This document shows positions 1 through 7,161 of a stretch of DNA of 20,362 nucleotides, piece after piece (position 1 is the stretch's first letter; each line of letters starts with the position of its first letter). Origin of the DNA: Lachnospiraceae bacterium (lineage in GTDB: Bacteria > Bacillota > Clostridia > Lachnospirales > Lachnospiraceae); NCBI GenBank assembly GCA_003535955.1, contig DPZM01000283.1, positions 1-20,362 of the forward strand, written 5' to 3'. Under the pieces are notes generated by a model. That model had not been told where the DNA came from. It searched no databases and saw only the letters and a list, made by a program, of their open reading frames with translations. A program made the position numbers and the translations under genes.

Positions 1-54
1 CGTAGTCGGTGGTGGGTAGTTCATGAAAATTCACTATGGCTTATTCCCGGTGTT

Positions 55-63
55 TGCTATAAT
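55..63 (+). promoter_or_regulatory. Extended -10 promoter upstream of the GH127 gene
   Basis: TGCTATAAT at 55-63 is an extended -10 (TGn) followed by a perfect TATAAT hexamer. The -35 position about 17 bp upstream (TATGGC near 35-40) matches the consensus poorly, which an extended -10 can compensate for. It lies about 55 bp upstream of the GH127 start. A ribosome binding site AGGAGA lies just before the ATG at 120. Both placements are from the sequence; promoter activity is inferred. Confidence 0.6.
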
Positions 64-119
64 ATATAAAATCCTCAGGTTGATCCGGGTATATTTTAAC
101 ATTCAGGAGAAGATAAATT

Positions 120-2009
120 ATGACTGCAGCACCTCTGAGAACATATGATTTTGACGAAGTCAGGATAAGTGACGGGTTCTTTCATAACAGGATGGAACTC
201 AACAGGGCCTATCTTCGTGAATTGGATGACACCTGTTTATTACAGAATTATTATTTCGAAGCAGGCATTATCATTCCGGGGATGATGACGGTCAGTGAGC
301 CCGAACAGGCTAACCTTCACTGGGGTTGGGAAGCTCCCACATGCCAGCTCAGGGGACACTTTCTGGGCCATTATATGTCTGCCGCCGCTGCTGTTGCCGC
401 GAATGAAAAAGATGAGCTCCTTGGGGCCAAACTGCGTCATATAGTAAGCGAACTCAGAAGATGCCAGCTTGCGAACGGAGGCAAATGGGCAGGTCCCATA
501 CCCGAGAAATATTTTGAGATAATGACAACCGGTGTCTATATCTGGTCGCCGCAGTACACGATCCATAAGCTCCTCATGGGCCTTCTTGATACCTATAAGT
601 ACACAGGCAACAAGGAAGCGCTTATCATACTATCCGGTATGGCCGACTGGTTTACCGACTGGACCGCGGATATGAAGACGAGAAGCCCCGGGACCATATT
701 TAACGGTGAGCAGGCAGGGATGCTTGAGCTCTGGGCTGACGCATATCTTGTAACCGGAGAGGATAAGTACCGGCTCCTTGCGGATACCTATAAGGATCAG
801 GGTATATTCAAGCGTATCCTGAACGGAGAAGATGCCCTTACGGATGAACACGCTAATGCAAGCATCCCTATTATCCAGGGTGCCGCGAAGATGTATGAAA
901 TGACCGGCGATGAGGATTACAGGAGGATAGTTGAGCTCTTTTGGGAGCAGGCCGTCACCAACCGGGGCATGTATGCGACAACAGGCGCCAATGCCGGAGA
1001 GTTCTGGATCCCGCCTCATAAGCTCGGTGAATACAGGGGCGACCGCGGACAGGAATTCTGTACCGTATACAATATGGTCAGAGTAGCAGTGTATCTTCTG
1101 TCATGGACAGGCGACAGTGAATATTCCGACTATATCGAAAAATGCATTTATAACGGCTTCCTCGCCCAGCAGTCCGGGGAGACCGGGATGCCCACGTATT
1201 TCCTCCCAATGACTACGGGTTCCAGGAAGAAATGGGCATCAAAGAGGAATGATTTCTGGTGCTGTCAGGGAACAATGATCCAGTCGGCAACAAGGTATCC
1301 TAAGATGATATATTCAGCCGATGATAACAGTCACACACTGTATGTGCACCAGTATATTCCGTCTGAACTTACAGGCAGGCTCGGCGATACCGATATAAGA
1401 ATAGTACAGTCACTTGCAATGAGCGGACGTGAAGTACAGTCACTGTTTGAAGAACATGCCGTGAGTGAGAAATCAAGATGGAAGATGCGCTTTACGGTAA
1501 CAGAAGGGAATGACTTTGCATTGTCATTAAGGATACCCGAATGGGTGTCGGGACAGCCCGTGATCACCGTCAATGATAAGGAGATACCCTTCGGTTCATT
1601 AAAGGTTGACAGAGGCTATGTGGTCATGGAGGGAATGAAGGCAGGGGATGAGATCGGCCTCCTCCTTCCCGATGCCGTGAAGGCCGAAAGACTGCCCGAT
1701 GCAGAAGAACTTGCCGCATTTGTTGACGGACCTGTCGTACTTGCGGGACTTACCCGGGATGTTGATACGATAAAGGGTGATTTTGACAGGCCTGATGAAT
1801 TCTTATCTAAGAATACGGAGCATGTTTACGATTCATTCATCTGGCTCCAGAATAACTACGTGACCCGGCATCAGCCTAAGAATATAAGGCTGAGGAGACA
1901 GGGGACGGTTCTCTGTCTCCTATTAGTCAATTCATTTGAGATCAAAAATGCATTAGTCAATTCGTTTGAGATAAGGGAGGCAGAGAACCGTCCCCTGTCT
2001 CCTACTTAA
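120..2009 (+). CDS. GH127-family glycoside hydrolase (beta-L-arabinofuranosidase-like), C-terminus replaced by a REPIN
   Basis: Family GH127 (former DUF1680) enzymes release beta-L-arabinofuranose from plant glycans and glycoproteins, using a zinc-bound cysteine nucleophile. The (alpha/alpha)6-barrel sequence is clear. The characterised enzyme HypBA1 binds zinc through one Glu and three Cys; here these correspond to E312 and C314 (QEFC) and C381-C382 (WCC). The likely acid is a Glu near E294. There is no signal peptide, so it probably acts in the cytoplasm on imported oligosaccharide. The ATG at 120 is supported by AGGAGA a few bases upstream. Residues after about 592 (from RRQGTVLC on) are translated from the REPIN at 1894-2003 and are not family sequence. 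The usual closing beta-strand (a segment like PLYE...YTVYF) is missing, so the 629-residue ORF is a native domain minus its last strands plus about 38 foreign residues. It may be misfolded or simply tolerate the change. The family call is firm; specificity is inferred. Confidence 0.85.
   Translation: MTAAPLRTYDFDEVRISDGFFHNRMELNRAYLRELDDTCLLQNYYFEAGIIIPGMMTVSEPEQANLHWGWEAPTCQLRGHFLGHYMSAAAAVAANEKDELLGAKLRHIVSELRRCQLANGGKWAGPIPEKYFEIMTTGVYIWSPQYTIHKLLMGLLDTYKYTGNKEALIILSGMADWFTDWTADMKTRSPGTIFNGEQAGMLELWADAYLVTGEDKYRLLADTYKDQGIFKRILNGEDALTDEHANASIPIIQGAAKMYEMTGDEDYRRIVELFWEQAVTNRGMYATTGANAGEFWIPPHKLGEYRGDRGQEFCTVYNMVRVAVYLLSWTGDSEYSDYIEKCIYNGFLAQQSGETGMPTYFLPMTTGSRKKWASKRNDFWCCQGTMIQSATRYPKMIYSADDNSHTLYVHQYIPSELTGRLGDTDIRIVQSLAMSGREVQSLFEEHAVSEKSRWKMRFTVTEGNDFALSLRIPEWVSGQPVITVNDKEIPFGSLKVDRGYVVMEGMKAGDEIGLLLPDAVKAERLPDAEELAAFVDGPVVLAGLTRDVDTIKGDFDRPDEFLSKNTEHVYDSFIWLQNNYVTRHQPKNIRLRRQGTVLCLLLVNSFEIKNALVNSFEIREAENRPLSPT
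1894..2003. repeat. REPIN: two inverted REP hairpins around an AT-rich spacer
   Basis: The left arm 1894-1920 reads GGAGACAGGGGACGG then TTCTCTGTCTCC. The right arm 1977-2003 is its reverse complement apart from one base. Each arm is itself an imperfect palindrome that can form a hairpin, so the whole is two inverted REPs about 56 bp apart. A third copy of the same REP lies at 4837-4863. Elements like this are usually moved by a separate REP-associated Y1 (RAYT/TnpA-type) transposase; none is encoded here. It sits between the convergent GH127 gene and the precursor at 1953-2174, ends both reading frames, and could form a bidirectional terminator-like structure. Confidence 0.85.
1922..1972. 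repeat. 21-bp direct repeat in the REPIN spacer
   Basis: ATTAGTCAATTC-A-TTTGAGAT (1922-1942) recurs at 1952-1972 with one A-to-G change, a period of 30 bp. The two copies fill nearly the whole spacer between the REP arms. This may be a second repeat family nested in the REPIN or a tandem duplication of its spacer. Confidence 0.8.
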
Positions 2010-2174
2010 TGATTTATTTACATTATCATCTGTTCCTCCGGCAGCAAGCGATAAATCCTCATCATCAAGTTCCGTGCCGAAAAACATCTCTCTTAAAATA
2101 TTTTTATGCTCATCATTACGAAATACCGCGCTATGTATAATAACACCGATTTTCTCAATCTCTGTTATATCCAT
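1953..2174 (-). CDS. Double-glycine-leader RiPP precursor whose core runs into the REPIN
   Basis: A 73-residue ORF. Residues 1-47 resemble a bacteriocin/class II lanthipeptide leader: acidic, ending ELDDEDLSLAAGG, the GG site that C39 peptidases cut. The predicted core is residues 48-73. Only about nine residues (TDDNVNKSL) precede the REPIN; the rest (SRRQGTVLC...) is read from the inverted-repeat element, including the only Cys (C65). The ATG at 2174 is chosen over an upstream GTG at 2186 because GGTGG lies 8 bases before it. It lies downstream of the LanM-like gene on the same strand and has a partial paralogue at 4684-4836. It is either a broken precursor or one that acquired a new Ser/Thr/Cys core from the repeat. 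The leader call is good; expression and modification are unknown. Confidence 0.55.
   Translation of the reverse strand: MDITEIEKIGVIIHSAVFRNDEHKNILREMFFGTELDDEDLSLAAGGTDDNVNKSLSRRQGTVLCLPYLKRID
2034..2108 (-). repeat. 75-bp leader-coding direct repeat, second copy at 4762-4836
   Basis: The 25 codons from HKNIL to the GG cleavage site occur here and at 4762-4836 in the same orientation, with 70 of 75 bases identical by my count. At the right-hand copy the similarity starts exactly at the edge of the REP at 4837. The pair brackets the LanM gene and its Nif11-type precursor, so recombination between them would delete both. Confidence 0.8.
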
Positions 2175-2246
2175 ATCATTTACCACCGTTATTTTTCACG
2201 CTTCTAAATAATATCCAACTAAGGTCCCGCATATGAAACGGTTTTT

Positions 2247-4313
2247 TTACATTTTTTTTAGCATCAGCATCACGTATCCTATGCCGCTTTCTCCGAAATA
2301 AAACGAAGGATCCTCGCTGTTATGAAAAGAAGGTTTTCTTGTAAGATAAGTGCCGTATTTCTCTTTGCCGGCTATGATACCCGCGATCAACTGTTTCGCG
2401 ACCGCAAGAGAATGCGTATCGTGGGTCTTTTTGTAATAAAGTATTCTCCGTCCGGCCTCTCCTGCCCTGCCACCTGCTACAACATCGGTTTTCAGCGCGG
2501 AAGGATCCGTCTCCCAAGCATCATCGGGCGGATCAAAGATCGCTTCTTCGAGCTCATTTCCGGCACCTATATCCCCGTCAAGCACTCTCTTTACAAGATA
2601 CAGTCTCTCAACCCCCTGAACCTGCATGTCCTCATATTGACGATCAGAGTTCTCAAGCTCTCTCTTAAAGCCCTCTATGTAAGCCGATATCTCATTCCTG
2701 CATATATCAAGCAGCATCTTAGCCTGACGTATAGATACCTCTTCTTTTAGGCCTTCGGCACACATGATATATTTTCTGAGGAAAAGTGCCAATCCCGCGT
2801 ATCCACTCTCTATGAAGGGCAGACCGGGTGTCCTTAAAAGCGTCTTGTTTCCACCACACCACAGATGCCTTCCATGGGGCGTCGTGATCATGAGGCTTTC
2901 GATATCCGAGACGATGCGCCCGGTCTCAATGAGCAGTCTATTCCCTGAGAGCAGAGTCTCCGTCTCTTCCTCCGATATGATCCTTCCCATTTCCAAAACC
3001 CTGTCGGCCTCAGGTCTCTTCTCCCACCATGCATATGATACAAAAGGCTGTCTCAGGCTTGTCTCTATGAGCTTTACCTCAAACTCCAGCTCGTCTTCAC
3101 ACATCGAAGTAAGACGTTTATTCGCATTCTCAAGTGCCGTTGTGGAAACGCAGTTTCTTATGAGCGGCGCATCATGAATATCACCATACAGATCCTTCCC
3201 GTCAAGTCTCAACTGATAAAATGGGAAATCTGCCTCAAGAAGCCCCGCTTTCTCCCATTCCATGAGTATGTCCATCTCTTGAATACCGCTCTTTCTAAAG
3301 CGGTTTCCAAGCCTTGAAAGGATCTCCTCCTGCTTTTGCGTACTTTCAAGTGCCTCTTTCCTTATAAGCTCATGAAGCATCCTGTCATAATATACAGTAG
3401 GTCTTAAGACATATCGGAACACAATATCAGCATGTTCATTAAGGAGACTCATAAGCTCTTCTTTTATGGACAATATACGCCTATATCCCTCTTTAAATCC
3501 GGCGATCAGCTCACCTTCATATCCGATGATCGGGATCTGACAGCCGTTAAGCACCGGGAGACAGTCTGTGTTGTTATATCCCACATATAAAGTGCTTGAC
3601 TGCAGATTCCCCACCTGATTGGACGGCAGTACTACCGTGCTGTACACACTGAAAGTCAGGTCATCATCTTTGGGAATCCAAAAAGATGCGGGATAAATAA
3701 GGCGTTTTGACATCATTGGGACGAGCATGGTCTCCATGTCTATGACCACAGGATAACTTCCCTTTGCTATTATATTGCCTCCATGCATATCAGAGCTTCC
3801 GAGAGCGTGAAACAGCGCCAGAAGTATCCCGAGGTTTTTATAGAACCGTCCGGCCTCTTCCTTAGTTTCCACCTCTTCAGGCTCCACGGGTGAGGCGTAG
3901 GAATATCCATCCCTGCATATAAGGTGCGGAGCCTTTGTCACATCTGAAAACCATCTGTCGGCAATATTACAAAAGAGGCGGTCCATATCGCTGACACGGG
4001 GCTTGTAATAAAACACGCCCCTGTCTGTTCCGATCCTTAAGACGCATCTTCCGTGGGCATGAAAATCCGCACCATCGTGCCCCACGGACGTGACCCTGAA
4101 ATCAAACCTGCCATCAAAAAATGCTCCTGCTATATCGGCAGCATCAGTCTTAAGACGGTTTATCGTCTCTTCCCGGAAATCTGATACATTCTTCCTGATC
4201 CGCTCTGAAAACACGTCCAAAAGAGGGGGAAAGGCATCCCCCTCAGCATACTGTCCTATGTACTCAAGCCGCTCTTTTTCAAGCCGACTGAAGAACTCAT
4301 AAAGTCCGTCCAT
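2247..4313 (-). CDS. lanM: Class II lanthipeptide synthetase (LanM) with intact dehydratase but gutted LanC cyclase domain
   Basis: LanM enzymes phosphorylate and eliminate Ser/Thr in a precursor, then add Cys to form lanthionine rings. Residues about 30-440 match the DUF4135 dehydratase with its lipid-kinase-like active site: K104 in FYYKPR, D175-x-H177-x-x-N180 (SDMHGGN), and D192/E194 in IDMET. A LanC-like part follows from about 450. SGYAGLALFL (503-512), a DVVAGGRAG segment (610-618) and the closing FGESGIGY (673-680) are recognisable. The stretch that carries the zinc ligands (WCHG and CHG motifs) is absent between about residues 650 and 668. The protein is 688 residues against roughly 900-1050 for the family; the N-terminus is also short. 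The deletion keeps the frame. The gene follows the Nif11-type precursor by 78 bp. The start at 4313 has only a weak GAGAG-type ribosome site. It may be a dehydratase-only enzyme, rely on a separate cyclase, or be decaying. Confidence 0.85.
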   Translation of the reverse strand: MDGLYEFFSRLEKERLEYIGQYAEGDAFPPLLDVFSERIRKNVSDFREETINRLKTDAADIAGAFFDGRFDFRVTSVGHDGADFHAHGRCVLRIGTDRGVFYYKPRVSDMDRLFCNIADRWFSDVTKAPHLICRDGYSYASPVEPEEVETKEEAGRFYKNLGILLALFHALGSSDMHGGNIIAKGSYPVVIDMETMLVPMMSKRLIYPASFWIPKDDDLTFSVYSTVVLPSNQVGNLQSSTLYVGYNNTDCLPVLNGCQIPIIGYEGELIAGFKEGYRRILSIKEELMSLLNEHADIVFRYVLRPTVYYDRMLHELIRKEALESTQKQEEILSRLGNRFRKSGIQEMDILMEWEKAGLLEADFPFYQLRLDGKDLYGDIHDAPLIRNCVSTTALENANKRLTSMCEDELEFEVKLIETSLRQPFVSYAWWEKRPEADRVLEMGRIISEEETETLLSGNRLLIETGRIVSDIESLMITTPHGRHLWCGGNKTLLRTPGLPFIESGYAGLALFLRKYIMCAEGLKEEVSIRQAKMLLDICRNEISAYIEGFKRELENSDRQYEDMQVQGVERLYLVKRVLDGDIGAGNELEEAIFDPPDDAWETDPSALKTDVVAGGRAGEAGRRILYYKKTHDTHSLAVAKQLIAGIIAGKEKYGTYLTRKPSFHNSEDPSFYFGESGIGYVMLMLKKM

Positions 4314-4391
4314 ACATTTTACGTTTCTCTCATCGTCCGACCTTTTATCCTGAGCGATTTCCTTCTTATTCTGTTTGCCCTATTCCTTATC

Positions 4392-4706
4392 TTAGGGTAT
4401 ATACCCGGAAAATCTCCTATTAAAAAACCTCTCAAGGCAACGCCCGCTGGAAACACCTATACCAAATCCTCCCGCCGCTTCCTCAAGCTCATCATCGGAA
4501 AGCTCTCCGTCAACCTCTTCCTCGTTTCCAAGTGTTTCTATTATCTGCTTTATCTCATCTACCGTAAGATCGACACCCTTATCCTCAAGTTCCTTTTTAA
4601 CATCCTCAAGTTCCTTTAGCGAAGCAAGCTTTTCAGCGAAGGCCTTGTCAGCCATTACCTCTTCCATCTGTGCCTGTAGAACTTCAATTTCTTCCTTTGT
4701 CCTCAT
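4392..4706 (-). CDS. Nif11-type leader lanthipeptide precursor (LanA-like)
   Basis: A 104-residue peptide. Residues 1-80 look like a Nif11-type leader: two charged helices, the DVKKELEDKGVDLTVDEIKQ segment, and an acidic end ELSDDELEEAAGG. Cleavage after G80 gives a 24-residue core, FGIGVSSGRC followed by LERFFNRRFSGYIP. It has S86, S87 and S100 for dehydration and one thiol, C90, so at most one lanthionine (S86 or S87 to C90); the tail is basic and aromatic. NHLM exporters are associated with NHLP and Nif11 leaders, which fits the transporter operon at 10719-17291. The gene lies directly upstream of the LanM gene on the same strand. AAAGGG about 7 bases before the ATG is a moderate ribosome site. 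Its 5' end overlaps the leader remnant 4684-4836 in another frame. The leader class is well supported; ring formation is inferred. Confidence 0.8.
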   Translation of the reverse strand: MRTKEEIEVLQAQMEEVMADKAFAEKLASLKELEDVKKELEDKGVDLTVDEIKQIIETLGNEEEVDGELSDDELEEAAGGFGIGVSSGRCLERFFNRRFSGYIP

Positions 4707-4836
4707 ATTTGTACCCTTTCTTTGAATTAATTAGACCCTCTTTTGCCACATGATCCGATGATCCCCCGGCAGCAAGCGATAAATCCTCTTCATCAAGTTC
4801 CGTGCCGAATAACATATCTCTTAGAATATTTTTATG
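4684..4836 (-). pseudogene. Leader-peptide remnant cut by a REP element
   Basis: From 4836 leftwards the frame reads HKNILRDMLFGTELDEEDLSLAAGG, nearly identical to residues 23-47 of the precursor at 1953-2174. It continues SSDHVAKEGLINS and ends at a TGA at 4684-4686. The 5' half of the leader gene is replaced by the REP at 4837-4873. An internal ATG at 4815 would give only 43 residues without a full leader. The core has Ser but no Cys. It overlaps the start of the Nif11-type gene. Most likely a non-functional duplicate. Confidence 0.65.
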
Positions 4837-4873
4837 GGAGACAGGGGACGGTTCTCTGTCTCCCTGTCTCCTA
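4837..4873. repeat. Single REP hairpin abutting the nucleotidase stop codon
   Basis: 4837-4863 is identical to the left arm of the REPIN at 1894-1920. It is followed by CTGTCTCCTAC, a second partial arm end. The TAG stop of the nucleotidase gene (4871-4873) lies inside the REP boundary sequence, as at the REPIN edge near 2003. The hairpin probably separates the nucleotidase transcript from the downstream precursor and LanM genes. Confidence 0.8.
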
Positions 4874-6607
4874 CTTGATCACTATCCTGTCCTCGCCATA
4901 GATATCCGCATATTCTTCTCCGATAACGCCATTAAGGTCTTCCTTTATATAGTCGATCAGGACCTGATTATCGAGCTTTGTGCTGTCCTCTATGACCTTC
5001 GCATCATCAAACACGGTATATCCATCACCATGCTCAAACAAAATATAATTGGTTGCTGTAAGTGTATATAACTTCTGAGGATCTATCGGTTCTTCCCCGA
5101 TCATTACGTTCTTTACTCTTCTGTCACCGCTCACACCGGCAAACATCCCGTTTTCATCCTTAGTACAGGTTGAGTCTATGCTGCTGTCAATCTCGTACGT
5201 TAATCCCGATACCTGCAGAAATCCACCGTTTTCACCCGGAACCTCGGCCGCACCCCATTCAAGCGCGTCAAGTATATCCTGTCCCGTAACCTCAACTATA
5301 CTCATCATGTTACCGTAAGGATGTACCTTCAGTATGTTTCCGTAGGTAATATCTCCCTTGTCGATATTGACTCTTACAGAACCGCCGTTCGCTATTGCCA
5401 CATCCGCACCCATCCTCATGCGGTAAGCATCGGCCACGAGATCTCCCAGATTGGTCTCACAACGACGGACCATACGGATGGGATCACCGTTAGCATTCTT
5501 TTCTTCAGGATCATATATCGAAAGATCAACATCCGATCTTGCCACAACTTCATCAAGAATTTGGGCAAGATCAGCCTTTTTAGCATCAACACTGTCTTTG
5601 ACATCATTCTTAATGGATAATAGGTCGGGAGCTGCGATTTTATTGGGCCAGCTGAAGCTCCCGGTGTCTTCGATCTCTCCCTCCGCATCTATAAGGCTGT
5701 AGCCTATATGGGACATCTTGGTACCCACAGCCACACGGATGACCTCTTCACCGTCTTTATTCTTCATTTTAACGATATCGGTATCATGGCTGTGACCGTC
5801 AAAAAATACATCGATACCATTTGTGTGCGAGATCACATCCGCATATGTCCAGGGTTCACATTCCGCCTCATTTCCAAGATGAGCCATGATATAGATAAGA
5901 TCCGCTCCTTCACTTCTCGCATCATCAACCGACTTTTGTACCTGGTCATACAGCTTCTTTCCCGACTCATCCGCCATAAAGTCATACACATATTCACCGG
6001 ACTCATCCATAAAATATCTCGGTGTCGAGGTACTTATGGTTTCGGGAGTTGTTACACCTATAAATCCGATCTTAATACCATTAACCTCCTTGATCAGATA
6101 AGGAGCAAAAACCGGATCTCCCTTATGATTAAAATTACAGCTTATGTATGGAAAATCCGCCTTTTCGGTCAGTTCAAGAAACCTGTCCATACCATAGTCG
6201 AATTCGTGATTTCCGGGTATCGCGATATCATATCCCACTGTGTTCATAAGTTCTATGATGGCTTCACCCTTGGTAAAGGCGCCCATGGCCTCACCCTGTA
6301 TGGCATCTCCGTCATCAATCAGGATAACTTCATATCCCTGTGATTCAAGTGTGTTCATGATCCGGCTTAAGCCAGCAAACCCGAAGCCCTGATCCACACC
6401 GCAGTGTACATCCGAGGTACAGAGGATGTAGGTCTCACCGTTCTTCGCGGCTTCTTCTGTCTCCCCGGTTTCCTCTTCCTGCCCGGAATTCTCCGCGCTT
6501 TCCTTTTGTGACGCTGAATTTGACGGCTGCTTGATCTCAATATTACAGCCCGCGAGTCCAAGCGCAACTGAAATAGACACGATCATTGCAAAGAGTCTTT
6601 TTTTCAT
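4871..6607 (-). CDS. Secreted lipoprotein bifunctional metallophosphatase/5'-nucleotidase
   Basis: Family enzymes hydrolyse nucleoside monophosphates, UDP-sugars or cyclic nucleotides outside the cytoplasm, using two metals. The 578-residue protein starts with a lipoprotein signal (basic MKKR, hydrophobic stretch, lipobox LAGC with C21), then a low-complexity Ser/Glu linker to about residue 58. The metallophosphoesterase domain shows D66-x-H68 (TSDVH), the DDGD box (98-101), GNHEFDYG (132-139), a MAHLGNE motif and DGHSHD. The C-terminal 5_nucleotid_C domain follows, with LGDLVADAYR and NGGSVR. Length and motifs look complete. The ATG at 6607 follows AAGGAG by about 8 bases. It stands alone: 770 bp separate it from the operon to the right, and a REP sits at its stop. 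No direct tie to the peptide genes is seen. Exact substrate is not decidable from sequence. Confidence 0.92.
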   Translation of the reverse strand: MKKRLFAMIVSISVALGLAGCNIEIKQPSNSASQKESAENSGQEEETGETEEAAKNGETYILCTSDVHCGVDQGFGFAGLSRIMNTLESQGYEVILIDDGDAIQGEAMGAFTKGEAIIELMNTVGYDIAIPGNHEFDYGMDRFLELTEKADFPYISCNFNHKGDPVFAPYLIKEVNGIKIGFIGVTTPETISTSTPRYFMDESGEYVYDFMADESGKKLYDQVQKSVDDARSEGADLIYIMAHLGNEAECEPWTYADVISHTNGIDVFFDGHSHDTDIVKMKNKDGEEVIRVAVGTKMSHIGYSLIDAEGEIEDTGSFSWPNKIAAPDLLSIKNDVKDSVDAKKADLAQILDEVVARSDVDLSIYDPEEKNANGDPIRMVRRCETNLGDLVADAYRMRMGADVAIANGGSVRVNIDKGDITYGNILKVHPYGNMMSIVEVTGQDILDALEWGAAEVPGENGGFLQVSGLTYEIDSSIDSTCTKDENGMFAGVSGDRRVKNVMIGEEPIDPQKLYTLTATNYILFEHGDGYTVFDDAKVIEDSTKLDNQVLIDYIKEDLNGVIGEEYADIYGEDRIVIK

Positions 6608-6684
6608 GGTTTCATCTCCTTATGATAAATAATCATTTACAGTACCTAAAGTGATTGTCCGGTTTTGAAGATAATATGAAAGTA

Positions 6685-6724
6685 GCAGATCAGAATTGCC
6701 GATATCACAGCGTTCCCGATCTGC
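6685..6724. repeat. Inverted repeat in the nucleotidase 5' region
   Basis: GCAGATC (6685-6691) pairs with GATCTGC (6718-6724). The match continues imperfectly inward (AGAA against TTCC), around a 17-base centre that includes GATATC. It lies 80-115 bp upstream of the nucleotidase start and could form an mRNA leader hairpin or an operator. Function unknown. Confidence 0.5.
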
Positions 6725-6744
6725 CGGCTCTTTCTCTCCTCTCA

Positions 6745-6756
6745 GACGTATACGTC
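6745..6756. promoter_or_regulatory. Perfect 12-bp palindrome GACGTATACGTC (possible operator)
   Basis: A perfect 12-bp dyad about 140 bp upstream of the nucleotidase start, five bases from another inverted repeat. Such dyads are typical of dimeric repressor sites, but no promoter could be placed with confidence beside it and no regulator is known. Confidence 0.35.
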
Positions 6757-6760
6757 AGGA

Positions 6761-6782
6761 TTGATCCGTTGGTTAGGATCAA
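6761..6782. repeat. Inverted repeat TTGATCC-8-GGATCAA
   Basis: Perfect 7-bp arms at 6761-6767 and 6776-6782 with an 8-base loop. There is no T-run on either side, so it is not a canonical intrinsic terminator. It could be a regulatory hairpin or binding site, next to the palindrome at 6745-6756. Confidence 0.5.
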
Positions 6783-6900
6783 AAGTGCGGACCATATGAT
6801 ACCTTTGAATGGTTTAGCTTCATTTCATTTATAAAATATCCGACGTGCTACTATGTCCCACCTTTGAAACAAATATACCACGAATCGCGGTACAAAACAA

Positions 6901-7161
6901 TCATACATCGGAATTTCCGGGTCCCTCCATGCAGATGCATTCATGCCGAAGCCACTCAAACCCGCGAGAGATGAATTCCTCGTTGGGTTCGTCGGTGATC
7001 GAACGGTCGTCCCCGCTGCTGATTACAGCATCAAAGGTATTATCCTCAAAGGGTAAACAGGTCGAGAAACCATGCATCACCCAGACGTTCGCAATCTTCT
7101 CCCGCCAGGTCCTGTCCCGCAGATATTCGCGCATGCTGTCGCTCGGATCGCTGGCATCCAA
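6901..7161 (-). pseudogene. SAM methyltransferase-like remnant
   Basis: The frame contains GFSTCLPFEDNTFDAVISS, which resembles the motif IV region (LPFxDxxFDxV) of class I SAM-dependent methyltransferases. It is followed by an EEFI...FEWLRHE helix-like stretch. Upstream, the frame reads a few more codons to about 7190 and meets a stop, with no glycine-rich SAM-binding motif (GxGxG) and no ATG. The remaining 86 residues are less than half a domain. It is probably the relic of a gene lost between the operon and the nucleotidase. The family assignment rests on one motif. Confidence 0.45.

Noticed and set aside
1894..2003. CRISPR array or attachment site
   Set aside because: Only two 21-bp direct repeats within inverted REP arms, with no further units and no Cas or integrase genes.
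2322..3177. Open frames on the + strand (2322-2750 and 2764-3177)
   Set aside because: They lie opposite the LanM gene, show no recognisable protein features and no good ribosome sites; shadows of the LanM codons.
5708..6343. A 211-codon open frame on the + strand
   Set aside because: Antisense to the nucleotidase, whose motifs and length are complete; composition looks like a reverse reading of that gene.
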